From: Lepidurus packardi
Lineage: Eukaryota > Arthropoda > Branchiopoda > Notostraca > Triopsidae
Direction of reading: 5' to 3'
Assembly: GCA_023053545.1 (NCBI GenBank)
Contig: JAKZAN010000004.1
Span: 1 to 64,000, forward strand
Length of the DNA stretch: 64,000 bases
Part shown: positions 23,230-34,103 of the stretch, in pieces
Layout: each line of letters begins with the position of its first letter
Position numbering within the stretch: the stretch's first letter is position 1
The notes under the pieces: generated by a model
Told to the model about the DNA's origin: nothing
Databases searched by the model: none
What the model saw: only the letters and a program-made list of their open reading frames with translations
Translations under genes and position numbers: made by a program

Positions 23230-23990
23230 GCTTGTCGGAAACTGGAGCAGAAGCTCTCAATCCTCTCAACAGCAGTTTTTCAGGAATATTTGTACGCTTG
23301 TAACTGATTTGCTTGACCGAGGAAAGAAATGTTCAAAGATTACTTTTAGTGATGATTTAAAGGTTTTTGCTACCACTGTGCATTTTCATTCTCCAAAGAG
23401 CCTATGTCAGATCAAATCTAATGAACATTGTGTCGCATTCTAAGACCATCATCACACGTTGGGTAGAAGTTTCGATGGCTCGCCAGGTTTTAGTTATGCG
23501 TTATGTTTAGTTATCATTATGCGTATTTAAGGCGAAGAAGAGTGATATTTGATGTTTGATGAGATTCATATTCGTAACCACACCGAGTATGATCACATAA
23601 AAAAAACATTTATAGGTAGGGTAGATATGGAAGACGATGACGACGGTCTGCCAGAAGTTCGCGAAGCTCTGGTAGTTATGATCTCATGCCTGAATGAGGG
23701 ATGGAAGCTCCCGGTAGGGGATTTTTTAACTGCAGGACTTAGTGCGGAAGACAAGAGAAATCTTTTCAGGTTACAATACTGTTGCTTCATGACCATGGTG
23801 CTGAGATCGTATCATTGACATTTGATGACAAAGAAGTTCGGAGCCTTTTTGGATCATCCGTATCGTACGTCGTTCTTCGAGTACCCACCAGATGCCAGCA
23901 AAAGGGTGTATATCTTTCCTTATCCGTGCCATTTGCTCCCATTGGTTCGTAACACTTTCTGACAAGAAAAAACTTTACGTAAGTAGCGGC
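23230..23990 (+). pseudogene. P-element-like (THAP9-type) transposase remnant
   Basis: Translation shows pieces of a P-type transposase in order across frameshifts and stops: DDLKVFATTVHFHSPKS (about 23350-23405), then MFDEIHIRNHTEYDHIKKTF with GRVDMEDDDD (from about 23550), VFMISCLNEGWK-like and FLTAGLSAEDKR segments, and KRVYIFPYPCHLLPLVRNTF (about 23895-23960). These follow the RNase H-like catalytic core of P elements. Several stops between 23440 and 23545 and a frameshift near 23770 show it is dead. No THAP domain or terminal repeats are attached. The 103-bp segment to its left may be its upstream exon. Confidence 0.65.
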
Positions 23991-24281
23991 ACAAGAGAGA
24001 TAACATTAAGACCCTCACACGAAAGTAAGAAAAGGGAAAGTGTCGGCTAACCGACTCAAAGATCCTCACGTCAACTTTTAGAAGCCAAAAATGAAAGGAA
24101 AATTAGCTGCTCAGCTTTTAGCCTATCCGCGGCTACAACTATAGAAAATTGTTTGTCATTCTTTTCCGGAGAACGTTTTATGTAAGAAACAATAAACAAA
24201 CGAGACAATATAACATTCATGAGGAGATGCATATGTATGTCATCGATCAACCAATTCAACTCATTGAACAAATACGGTAAC

Positions 24282-24504
24282 CTGCGGTTCTCAAACTATG
24301 TGCCGCGATAAGCTTGCAGGGGCGCCGCGAAAGATTCCTATAATTGCATAGATGCATATAATATGATAGATGTAATTGCAGCCACTATACTGCCCTATGT
24401 TCTAAGGGGCGCCGCGCGAGCTGCGAATATGTTCCGAGGGCCGCCGCGGCGAGTTGGGGGGATACTGTTAGTGCGCCGCGAACAAAAATGTTTGAGAACC
24501 CATG
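24282..24504. mobile_element. Small hAT-type MITE
   Basis: Ends are inverted: CTGCGGTTCTCAAAC at the left and GTTTGAGAACCCATG at the right (13 of 15 positions agree). The interior repeats GTGCCGCG, GGGGCGCCGCG and GGGCCGCCGCG. This CAG-GGTTCTCAAAC-type end is typical of hAT/Charlie-type short elements. An 8-bp target duplication is not clear (ACGGTAAC against CGCCAAAC). No coding capacity. Confidence 0.5.
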
Positions 24505-26700
24505 CGCCAAACAAATGCAAAGCAAGTAGTGCTTTTCGTATGACGTCATGTGCAGGTTTCTTCTCGTTTGACGTCGCACAGGCCACTCTTCCAAGTGGCG
24601 TTCACGCTTCCGTGCAAAGTAACATGCGGGTGCATCTACCGGCTTCGGAGTCGAGAGCCCATCCCCTTGCAATAGGACCGCACATTCCGGTTCCGACTTT
24701 GCGGAGAACGCTTGGTTCTGGTGTTTGTGGGCGGGGTTTTTCCAAGGCACTAAAACGCAGCGCTTCTCTTCTTGTCATTTGTATTTCTTATTATTTTCTT
24801 CGTTGGCTCAGCATTCGGGTTAAGTTCTCTGATAGTAAGCTTGAGCATAGTAATATACGCACTATACTCTGGAAAAAAACGGGTATAGGGAAACTTTTGT
24901 GCTCGAATCCTGATAAGTGGGATTGAGTAAAGTCTGCTGACTTTCAATCTACTCCTCTCTATAAGCGTCTAAGAAAAGTAGAATCCCTCTTTACTCCGAG
25001 ATGGGGCCATTTTCTGTGCCCGCCAACTTAAAGTAGAAATGGATTCCATTTTTGCATTTTTTTTTCCATACGTGCATATCAAAGTCATACACGGAGACAG
25101 TTTTCCGTTCGAATTTTCTGGCGGAGTTGTGAGGGGTGGTGAACTCTCATCCTCCCTTCTGCCCCTCCCCCAACCGAACGTCGACGACCGTTGGCGTATT
25201 TCTGACCTCTGGTGGATGGAAGAGATGGAAAAGGGGCGTTTCTTGCGTGGGCGATTTTTCAACGTCCTTTTTTTGGTTTTGTTTCAGTGCGGATGAGAGA
25301 GAATGAGAAAGAAAGGAAAATGTCTATATTTTAATTTCCCGTATTGTTTACTTCCCCCCTACCAGTTGATGATTGAGATCTAGGTTTGATTAGGAGAGAT
25401 AAAGATTAGGGGAGGGTCTCTTGGGGATACTTATTGAACATTGATGCTATGCGACGTACAGTACAGAACTTATTGATCGTCTTATGGAGTTTCGGAATTG
25501 AGGAATATTGCTTATCCGCTGTTTCACAGTGAATAGTGCTTATCCGCTGTATAGACCTATCCTAACATTTCTTGCTACTTCTACGCTCAGGGACTTCTAC
25601 GCTTCTGGCACTCTAGGGAGTTTTGGGTTGACGTAGGGTCCTACCGGCAACGCGCGCATTTGGAAGTGTTTTTGGAAAAATGCCTATGCTATTTTTTGGT
25701 AATAAGTCTTACACTAATCCCTTTCAAGTGCACATTGCTTGTTCACAATGGATAACTCGTATGTAGACATAAATAGTCATAACAACACATACAGACATTA
25801 ATATACATGGGAATTTTATAGTACATGTATATGGGGCTAAACACCTATGTAAACACCTATGTATAAAACACCTATGTATGGGTTGCAAAATAGACTGCCT
25901 CCTCGTGGTGCAACCTGGGTAACGCGAAATAGTCTATAATGTGTATACGTGTTGTGCTTTGACCTAGTTAATTCATCTTTTATTTTAAGCTCACATAGTT
26001 TAAAGCAATAGATTTAAATTACGCGCTTTGTAAACCGTCGTGACCTTTTTTGAACTGCACTGGGAGGTTTGCGAATGTACCCTTTCATTTTCTGGCCTTT
26101 TACCTGAATATTACTCGGGGGACCGAGAAGGTCGTCAGAAAACCTTAACATTGGAAGATACCCCTGTTACCATACTGGGTAAACCTTATACTGTGCTCCA
26201 GAGTTTAGTTACTTACCAATATTTTACTTTTTTTTTCTTGTACAAAAGTCATTGAATTTTCTATTCAAAATGTGTAAAGCGTATTGTTAAAACGCCTCAG
26301 GTAATTTGCTCCCGTTTTAGTTTAAATTTATCGATTCCATCGGACTTTAGTCAAACTGAAAGCAATCAAAGCTTAACTGTTAAGCAAGCAGCGTGCATAT
26401 GCTCACATTTTGTTAAGTAAAAGCGGCACTATTGTTTATTTTCGAAATTATTCCTGCGTCACTAGGTTTCGAACGTTTTCAAGTTTGTTCGCTCCCACTG
26501 ACTACACAGTGCCCTTCATTCGCGTTCATCTCCTTGTTCCATGCCGCTCAACGCGAGAGCATTCGCATACACGGCTGGTCCGCCAGTTTTCGGTTTGTCA
26601 AGTGGGTGGGATGACGTGTTTTTCCGTGACTCAAATCAAACGTGTTAAAGCTGAAGACCTTACTAAGTTGTGTTTAAACATGAACAGTATTACTCAGTGT
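24505..26700. other. Intergenic stretch, no supported gene
   Basis: I see no feature I can defend. There are two CRE-like words (ATGACGTCAT near 24538 and TGACGTCG near 24570), several short frames on both strands that lack motifs, and AT-rich sequence with repeated CACCTATGTA words near 25840-25880. Confidence 0.5.
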
Positions 26701-26731
26701 TGTCTCTTCTCTGTTTATTAGGTGGTGACAA

Positions 26732-26879
26732 ATGTCACGAACAGTTTACAAGTGTCCAATGTGTGGTGTGGTCCTTTCACTCATCCAGTTCCGCTCAGCC
26801 AACTTTATCCCCGTGCGTTTTGCCATCCTTTTGGAGAAGAAAAAGAAAAACGCAACTGTTACAATACAATAAGTCTTAA
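26732..26879 (+). pseudogene. Exon-like remnant with CPMC zinc-finger start
   Basis: After an acceptor-like TTTATTAG, an ATG opens MSRTVYKCPMCGVVLSL followed by FRSANF and a lysine-rich tail. The YKCPMC start resembles the first C2H2 finger found ahead of some metazoan RT or nuclease ORFs, but the second half of the finger is missing. A diverged copy of the same DNA (about three quarters alike by eye) lies at 29490-29620. Function unknown. Confidence 0.35.
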
Positions 26880-28198
26880 ATGGCAAAAGGTCTTAAATGG
26901 CAAAGACAGCGAAAACTGGCTTTCACTCCATTTGGGTCCCTTAGAGCTCCGTCTGCGATTTTGCCGTGTTTCCAAGACTGTTTGCTATTTTGGTGCCGGA
27001 TAAGAACTTTTCAGAAGAGGTAAGAGCTTATTTTTTTTCCAGTGTGGTTTTTTGGTTTCTTTCCCTAGCCGAGGCGTTCACTTTATGTTTGAACATATTG
27101 GTAATATGTTCATAGAAGGTAGACTGATTTTCAAGTGTTTAAATAGCTGAGTTTTAGCGTTTTTGTTCCTATTTTACAGTTTTTATTCTTGTGCCTTTTT
27201 TTTCTAGGACGCTCATAAGACCACGAGAGAAAAGGAGGAAGAACTCTCGAAGGTCCTGTGTTGCAGCAGCTACGAAAAAGGGGAGCATAACCTGCACCTG
27301 GTCGACTTGGGGAAAAGTCTTTTCTACCCCTGCTACGTCTAGAGGCGTGGGGACGGGACACATTGGAGTCTTTTCAGAAAGGGGAGTACATACATTTCGT
27401 GTATTACTCTCTGCTTTCGTCTGTGTTCGTCTTTTTGGGCAAGTCAAACTTATTTTTTTTTTAAATTCGCTCATTTCTTGAGTTTGGGCAGAGAAAGCTT
27501 CGCTTATGCTAGCCCGGGCAAAGCTTTTGGGTTTGAAAGAATGAAACAGTTCTTGTCCAGTGTTTTCTTTCTGTCAAACTTGTCCCATTTTGTAATTTTT
27601 AAGGGAGATTTTATCTCAGTTTAGGGTAATTTCCTGTAAATTGGTGAGAAAACGCCCCGAAGAGAACTGGGCTGATCATATGCCATGTTAGTTACAACTA
27701 TGGTAATATCTTTTTATTTTAGTTTTTCGCTTCCAGTAAGAAGACACGTTAAACAATCCTTGGTCCTGGGGTTCAGCTAACCTTCAGCTGATGGGACTCC
27801 TTGGTGGAATTTGTGTACTGACGGTATTACGTTTGACATTAAGTTTAATGCCTTTTCGGTGCTAATTTTCCCCAATAGGGTTTGGGAAAAAAGTGCTTCG
27901 TATTGGACCATGCGTAATCCCTGGGGTCTAGTTCCTTTGGTGAGCTTTCTTCAATTGCGCGGTGTTTTCAAGCTTGTCTACCGAAGACGATGTCAAATTT
28001 GGAAGTCTAGGTAACTTTTTCGTTTCCCCCAAATAACGTTTCAATTCTCAAACTTTTGAGGGACATTTCATTCTCATTTGAGTCTCTTGAGATATTCTTT
28101 TTAAGGAGCGCTAAAATTTGTCGTTTTTAAGCTTTAGCCTTTGACTCGTTTGTACAAGTTCCGACTAACTTTTTCCCCCTTCTATGTTTGTTTTGTAG

Positions 28199-28294
28199 GA
28201 CCTCCGTAGTGCAGACCGCAGAAAGAGGGTGGAAAGGAATCCTTTTGGGGCTGCGAAACTCGTCCAATGTCTCGAAGGGAAAAGGAAGATGTGA
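28199..28294 (+). pseudogene. RT-linker-like exon remnant
   Basis: A TTTTGTAG acceptor-like border is followed by an open frame reading DLRSADRRKRVERNPFGAAK and ending at TGA. An arginine-rich run followed by NPFGAAKLV is typical of the linker just before the RT domain in many metazoan non-LTR elements. No RT motifs follow, so this is a fragment at best. Confidence 0.35.
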
Positions 28295-28449
28295 CTTAAG
28301 ATAAGTTGACTTGGCCAACGACTCACTAGTCTGTAACTGTAACTCTTGTCTTACTCACCGAGTGTCGACAAAAGGTACAAACGCCGAATACTCTAAATTG
28401 TAGCGTCTTTCATAGTGGTTAATACTGGTTGTTTTCTCTTTTCTTCTAG

Positions 28450-29246
28450 TTCTCGGAGCCACAACGAAGCAAAAATATCATCCACTTTAGAAGAAGCAGA
28501 AGATTCTTGTAAGCTGCCGTTGTCAAATTCACCAGTTTCGTCCATGGCGTTCATAACTGAAGGTAAACCATTTTTAAACTAAATAAACTAAGTTTCGAAA
28601 ATTAACATCACCTTGATCCACAGGCTATTGCTGGCTTGAGATGGAGCTCCATTTGCGCTAATATTCCGTCTCGACAAATTTGTGAGCTGGGCCGATCATT
28701 TGGGAAGGTTCTTTGCAGGGCCTTTTATAATATCGCTCCAAAAGGAGTTTTCTGCAGTGGAAATTTTTCATTTATTCGTAGGGTTTCTCATTCCTCTTTG
28801 CTCTAGGCTTTCGTTTTTGAGCCCCTAGTGCGGAGGCTCCAGATAGAGCTCCGTTGTGCTAATATTTCCTACTGGGGAAATACCACGAGCAGGTCTGCTC
28901 ATTTTCCGCGTGTTTTACAATGTAGCAGCGGAGCTTCTTCGGGGTTGGGTGGGCGTGGTTCGGGTGCATTGTTTGGCCCGTGAAGGACCAGCAGGCAAGG
29001 GACGGTATTTCGTGTGTGGTGTTGAAGAGGTGGAGTAAGTTTTCAATTCTTGTTTTCTAAATTTTATACTGAAGATGTTTTGATTCAAATAGGCTATCAA
29101 TTGGATCTCCTGCGTTATTACTCAATATTCTCTTCAGTGACGTCTGCCTTTATGTCGTCAAATTCCGTCCATTAGAAGAAAACCAAGATTCTTGTGAGCT
29201 GCAATCGAATTCAACAGTTGCTATCTTCGCGTTCACCACTGGAGGT
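28450..29246 (+). repeat. Diverged duplication of exon-like blocks
   Basis: Two related blocks lie at about 28450-28720 and 29150-29370. Each has TTAGAAGAA, AGATTCTTGT, a TTC(A/G)CC(A/G)-type end and a GGTAAA donor-like border, and then AGATGGAGCTCCAT. A third partial copy (CCAGATAGAGCTCCGTTG) is near 28835. Open frames between AG and GT borders (for example HNEAKISSTLEEAEDSCK) suggest repeated exons, but I recognise no domain. Confidence 0.35.
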
Positions 29247-29379
29247 AAAGTATGTTAATTTGAACGAACTAGTCTTTAAATTAATATTGGCTTGGTCCCA
29301 GGCTGTTATGGGCTTCAGATGGAGCTCCATATAGAAGCACGGTGAGCTGGTCCGCTCGTTTGCGATTATTTTTTGAAGC

Positions 29380-30636
29380 GTAGCTTGTTCTATTGATAGT
29401 CCATCTTTGCTCCAAGGAGTTTCAGTAGGATTTTTTTTATTTATTCAGTAAAACCTTATTGAAATGTTTTGTTCAATTAGATTGCGCATTGGTCAAGACA
29501 AGCCTGTCATGTGGTGTGCGATGCTTTCCCTCCTCCCATCCCGCTCAGCCTATCTTCAGCCCTGGCCTTGCATCATCCTTTGGAGAAGAAGAAAAGACCC
29601 GCAACTTTAATCCGCTAAGCTGATATTCGGCTACTTGGAGGTAGCTAATTCACCTCTTGTGGGAATCAGGAGAACCAGAAGGAACAGGTATGCCGGAGTG
29701 AAAGTGTTGTGGCTGGTTAGGTCTTTTGCCGCAACTTTTTGTTTCCTGGGGGGAAGAACGTCTTCGTTGTTGCCATTCATTAGGTCTTTAATGGTAACAA
29801 CGGAGCTTTTCTGTGGTCATGGAGTCAAACGGATTGGTAGAGACTCGACTAGAGAACGCGAAGACGTCGCCTGGCAGGGTTAGGAGTTTCGCCATTGCAC
29901 ATTGCACCCCTCGTCCCCAGGTGCCTGTATGACTGGGATTTCATCACGTCGGCTAACCAGAAAAGCTATGCAGCGCCATCTCCGGTACGCGTCAGGTCAG
30001 GGTTCGTGGCGTTCCTTCGGCCTGCTCAGGCACTACCTCAACGAAAAGCAGCCCTATTTAGCGCATATGAAAAAGAAGGTGGGACGAGTCAGGCCTGGAA
30101 ACGTAGCGTTCGTTCGGCCTGCTCAAGCATAACCGCAACATCTTTAGCCGGTTGATAGAAGTTACATGCCAACGACATGCCACGCAGAATGTACCCAGAC
30201 TCGTCAGCTCCTGGAAGTCAATTTCCGATCGCTCCCGAGCAAAAGCTATTTTCTAGTTCATAGTTCATCGCGAGAGTTAGAATCCCGTGATAGTGCCTGC
30301 TTTTTGGCGTGATTATTAAAAAGGATATTGTGCATTTCCAATTTTTCCCATTCTCTCCAGTACGCTGTCGTTAAGCAGATTCCAGATACATAATCAAGAT
30401 AGGCTGGTTAAATCCCTCCCCCCTTTTTGTGCCTTTTTCTCTCAGTTTCGAACTCACATTGGTGGTATCGAACTTTTTTTCCCCCGCCATTCCTCCCCAG
30501 TAAGTTAACAGACTCCAGACACTCTGGTAAACTCTTTTGTTTCCCCTATTCTCAGTTTATAACTCACAAAGCTGGTATCGGGCACGCGCCCATACACCGT
30601 TTGTTCTTTTCTTCCCATTTGAACTCGCACAGGTGA
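29380..30636. other. Intergenic stretch, no supported gene
   Basis: Contains the diverged copy of the 26732 block (29490-29620), pyrimidine-rich runs, and two related 60-bp words built on CTCAGTTT(C/A)(G/T)AACTCAC near 30440 and 30550. Nothing else I can name. Confidence 0.4.
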
Positions 30637-31201
30637 GGGATCGTCCCTAAATGGCGCCACCCAAAAATCGCGAATTTTTTACCCACCCCCCCTCTCAGTC
30701 ACCTACCGTCACCTTCACCCCACCCTCTAAAATGGCGCCATCACCTGGTTGACCCCTCTCACAAAAAAAGAGAAAAAATAAATAAATAGGAGATCTTGTG
30801 TAATGAGATCGCTTGCTTTTTAACAAAATTTCAAGCAGACGCGAGGGCAGCTGAATCCGTCCTCCACGTAATGAGCCATTGTTCCATTACAATATGCCAA
30901 TATGGGCTTTTTTTAACCGACATATTGACAATCCTTCAAGAGTTAGGTAAACGCTACAAACTCTGTCTACTTAGGAGCTAGAAATAGCAAGAAAACTTTC
31001 ACAAAATTGTGAAAACGCAAGAATAACATTCCCGCTTTGGCACTTACGTAAAAATGGTTTGCACAGAATTACCAGTTAAGTTTAGAGTTACAGGATGGCG
31101 GCACTTTCTTGTAAACCCCTTCCACCCTCTCGTCATCTCGCGTCATCTTTTACTGAATCCACCCACCCTCTCCCTGGGTGGCGCCATTTATGGACGGCCC
31201 C
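30637..31201. mobile_element. MITE-like unit with 26-bp terminal inverted repeats
   Basis: The left end GGGATCGTCCCTAAATGGCG (30637 on) matches the complement of the right end, which finishes ATTTATGGACGGCCCC (to 31201). Together they form about 26-bp imperfect inverted repeats containing TAAATGGCGCCACCC. The interior has no coding capacity, and further ATGGCGCCA words occur near 30732. The family is uncertain and I see no clear target duplication. Confidence 0.5.
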
Positions 31202-32120
31202 TCAGTTATACGGACCTATACGCTAAACCTCTTTGAAGGGACCTATAGAATTTCGAAATTTAATTTCGGGTTTTCGAATAATCTTGAATCGAAAGTTAGA
31301 CGGCTTGATTTGGGAAATTGTGCCGCTACAGCAAAGTGTGGCAACAACGTACTTTTCAGAAGCAGGAACAAGCTTAAAGAATTTGCCGGCAATAAGCTAT
31401 CTATTCCTTTTCTTCTTTACTTTCTTCTGCAAGGCTTTAGCCAAACAAAACAAACACCACTGCCATCTAGGTTGTTTCGAATCAATAAGCTAAGGCTTAC
31501 GAGAGCCTTTAGGGCTCCGTATAGCTTGGCTTGTGACACCCAAGCCTCCGCTAGAAGGCGCGCATCGTTTGTTTGGATGAATACGTGAACGCGCATTGCT
31601 TCTCTGCATTAACTGGTAAGCAGGGTAACTTTGAGATCACGTATTCAATTCGTATGCCAGTTTTCTTATAAAAAATACGCTAGAATATTTCATGGCATGA
31701 AAATTTCAAAAATTTGGAATGTCGTTTTTTTCGCGTAAATGAAAGTTAATTTGCATTTTTCAGATTAATGAAGTTAAAAGTAAAATAATCAGTTCCTAAG
31801 TACTTCACTGTCGAGAAGTTTTGCAAGAATCTCGCTAACTTTTTACGTAAGAGCGTTTCTACAAAGCTAAGCTATACTAGACTTTTAAGGATACCATTTG
31901 GTTTTGAGTAGACTTGAGCGCTAAACATTTTTCTAGATGAATAAGTGCAAGGAAGTAGTCGTTGGTATACCATTTTGCGATGCCAAAATTAAAGGGGAGC
32001 ACACATCCTTGGATCACATCCAGCTCCAGCTTTTCCGCAGTTGCATAACTGCTATGAATGTAGAAATCAGCGCCTATGGTCTGCTCCTTATAAACAGGAA
32101 AATGATTCCTTTCATCCTTC
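31202..32120. other. Intergenic stretch, no supported gene
   Basis: Short frames on the plus strand (31178-31588, 31937-32206) have no recognisable motif and no conserved neighbours. The second one runs into the simple repeat that borders the NUMT. Confidence 0.45.
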
Positions 32121-32124
32121 TGTT

Positions 32125-32205
32125 TAGCGATAATAGCGATAATTTAAAATTTAGCGATAATAGCGATAATTTAAAATTTAGCGATAATAGCGATAATTTA
32201 AAATA
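32125..32205. repeat. Three 27-bp tandem repeats at the NUMT border
   Basis: Three consecutive copies of a 27-bp unit composed of AGCGATAAT, AGCGATAATTT and AAAATTT. They end exactly where 16S-like sequence begins, so the array sits at the left junction of the mitochondrial insertion. Confidence 0.85.
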
Positions 32206-33023
32206 ATGTTATAATTTACATTTATTATGAAATTATTTTTATTCAAAATTCACGTTTTTATATTAGGATAAATACTAAATTTTAATAAGAATTTAAATAA
32301 TATAGCTATGAGTAGAATACTATTACAAAGAATTTAATGTGTGAATTACAATTAAGGAACTCGGCAAACCTATTTTTGGCCTGTTTATCCCAAACATCTC
32401 CTTGCGATATAATACAAGGTATAGCCTGAATTGTTTGAAATGGCCGCGGGATTTTGAAGGTGCGAAGGTAGCATAATCATTAGTCTTTTAATTGACGGCT
32501 GGTATGAATGGCTGGACGAGAACATTTCTGTCTCTATTGTAAAATTTGAATTTAATTTTGAAGTGAAAAAGCTTCAATAATTTTGAGGGACGATAGGACC
32601 CTATGGATCTTTATACGAATTTATAATAAAAAGATTAGTTAGTTACGGCTTATTATAAATTAGTATTGTGTTGGGGCGACTGAAAGAAATATAGATCTCT
32701 TTTTAATAATAAATAATTCTATAGAAGTATAATGACCCTTAATTTTGGTTTATAAGACTAAGTTACCCTAGGGATAACAGCGTAATTTTTTCCGAGAGCT
32801 CTTATCGATGACAAGGTTTGCGACCTCGATGTTGGATTAAGATGTCATTATGGCGCAGCTGTTATAAAGGAAGTCTGTTCCACTTTTCAATTCTTACATG
32901 ATCTGAGTTGAAACCGGCGTGAGCCAGGTTGGTTTCTATCTTCCAATTTTTTGTTTCATTTTAGTACGAAAGGATTAAATGAAGAAGTGAGGCTATATAC
33001 TGAGAATAATATTAATATTGTTT
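32206..33023 (+). pseudogene. rrnL: Mitochondrial 16S rRNA (3' half), NUMT copy
   Basis: Contains the conserved large-subunit words GGAACTCGGCAAAC, GGTAGCATAATCATTAGTCT, GCTGGTATGAATGGCTGGAC, AGGGATAACAGCGTAAT and GATGTTGGATTAAGAT in the right order, covering domains IV-V. The 5' half is absent, so the insertion began inside the gene. The left limit is uncertain by a few tens of bases. Confidence 0.9.
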
Positions 33024-33087
33024 ACTAATTTGGCAGAGAAGTGTGATAGATTTAGAATCTCTTGATGTGAATATATCACAATTAGTA
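33024..33087 (+). tRNA. trnL1: tRNA-Leu(UAG), NUMT copy
   Basis: The acceptor arms ACTAATT and AATTAGT pair over 7 bp, with A as discriminator. The anticodon loop contains TTTAGAA, giving anticodon TAG, and the T arm GTGA/TCAC is intact. It lies between 16S and nad1 as in arthropod mtDNA. It still folds but is unlikely to be used from a nuclear site. Confidence 0.8.
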
Positions 33088-34000
33088 CCTCAGCTTACGA
33101 GGGGTGTTTTTTTATTAAGTTATTTAATATCGGGGTTGGAGTTGCTTTCTGGACTCTTTTTGAGCGAAAGCTGCTAGGGTATATTCAATTACGCAAAGGT
33201 CCAAACAAAGTTGGCCTTGCAGGGTTTTTTCAACCATTTGCAGATGCTATTAAGTTGTTTACTAAGGAACAAACATTTCCTTTTATATCTAATTATTTGC
33301 CATATTATATTAATCTGTAGTTAGCTTGGGCGTGTCTTTATTAGTTTGAATCTCAATTCCTTGGGGTAGTATTATAATTAATAGTGATTTAATGATTTTA
33401 TTCTTTCTTTGTTGTGTTAGTTTAGGATTATACACTCTCATAGCGGCTGGTTGATCTTCTAATTCGAAGTACTCTTTATTTGTAGCTTTGCGAGCGGTTG
33501 CTCAGACTATTTCTTATGAGGTGAGTTTGGTTTTAATTTTTATTATCTTTTGTTTTGTTGATTTCAAGTTAAAAAAATTTGTTGTTTGTTTTAAATCAAA
33601 CTTATATACGATTTTTTTTATGAGTCCATTATTAGCTTTCTTGTGGTTGGTATCTTCTTTGGCGGAAACAAATCGTACACCTTTTGATTTTGCTGAAGGA
33701 GAGTCTGAATTAGGTTCTGGGTACAACACAGAATATAGAAGAGGTGGATTTTGCATTGATTATACTATCAGAATATACAAGTATTTTATTTATAAGAGCT
33801 TTATTTGTAATAATTTTTTTGGGTGGTTGAGGTAATTTTTTTTTTATTAAAATTTTTGGGGATTGCATTTATCTTTGTTTGAGTCCGAGGTACTTTACCC
33901 CGTTTTCGGTATGATAAATTAATTTTTTTAGCGTGAAAATCATTTCTTCCTATTTCTTTAAATTATCTATTGTTTTTTTCAGGGTATATAATGTTATTTT
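33088..34000 (+). pseudogene. nad1: NADH dehydrogenase subunit 1, NUMT copy
   Basis: Reads [20 protein letters not shown] with GPNKVG, then [31 protein letters not shown] and LPRFRYDKLIFLAWKSFLP, all signatures of ND1. The frame shifts near 33310, 33750 (an extra T in GGATTTTGC) and 33880, and again at the 3' end. The LINE has inserted just after the gene, and the 3' end runs into the target duplication. Confidence 0.9.
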
Positions 34001-34103
34001 AATTCATTATGTTAAGAAATATAAATTATTAAAGGAATTTTATAGTTTTATAGTTTTTTAGTTTTATAGTTTAAAATTTTATAGTTTTTTTATAGTTTGG
34101 AAT

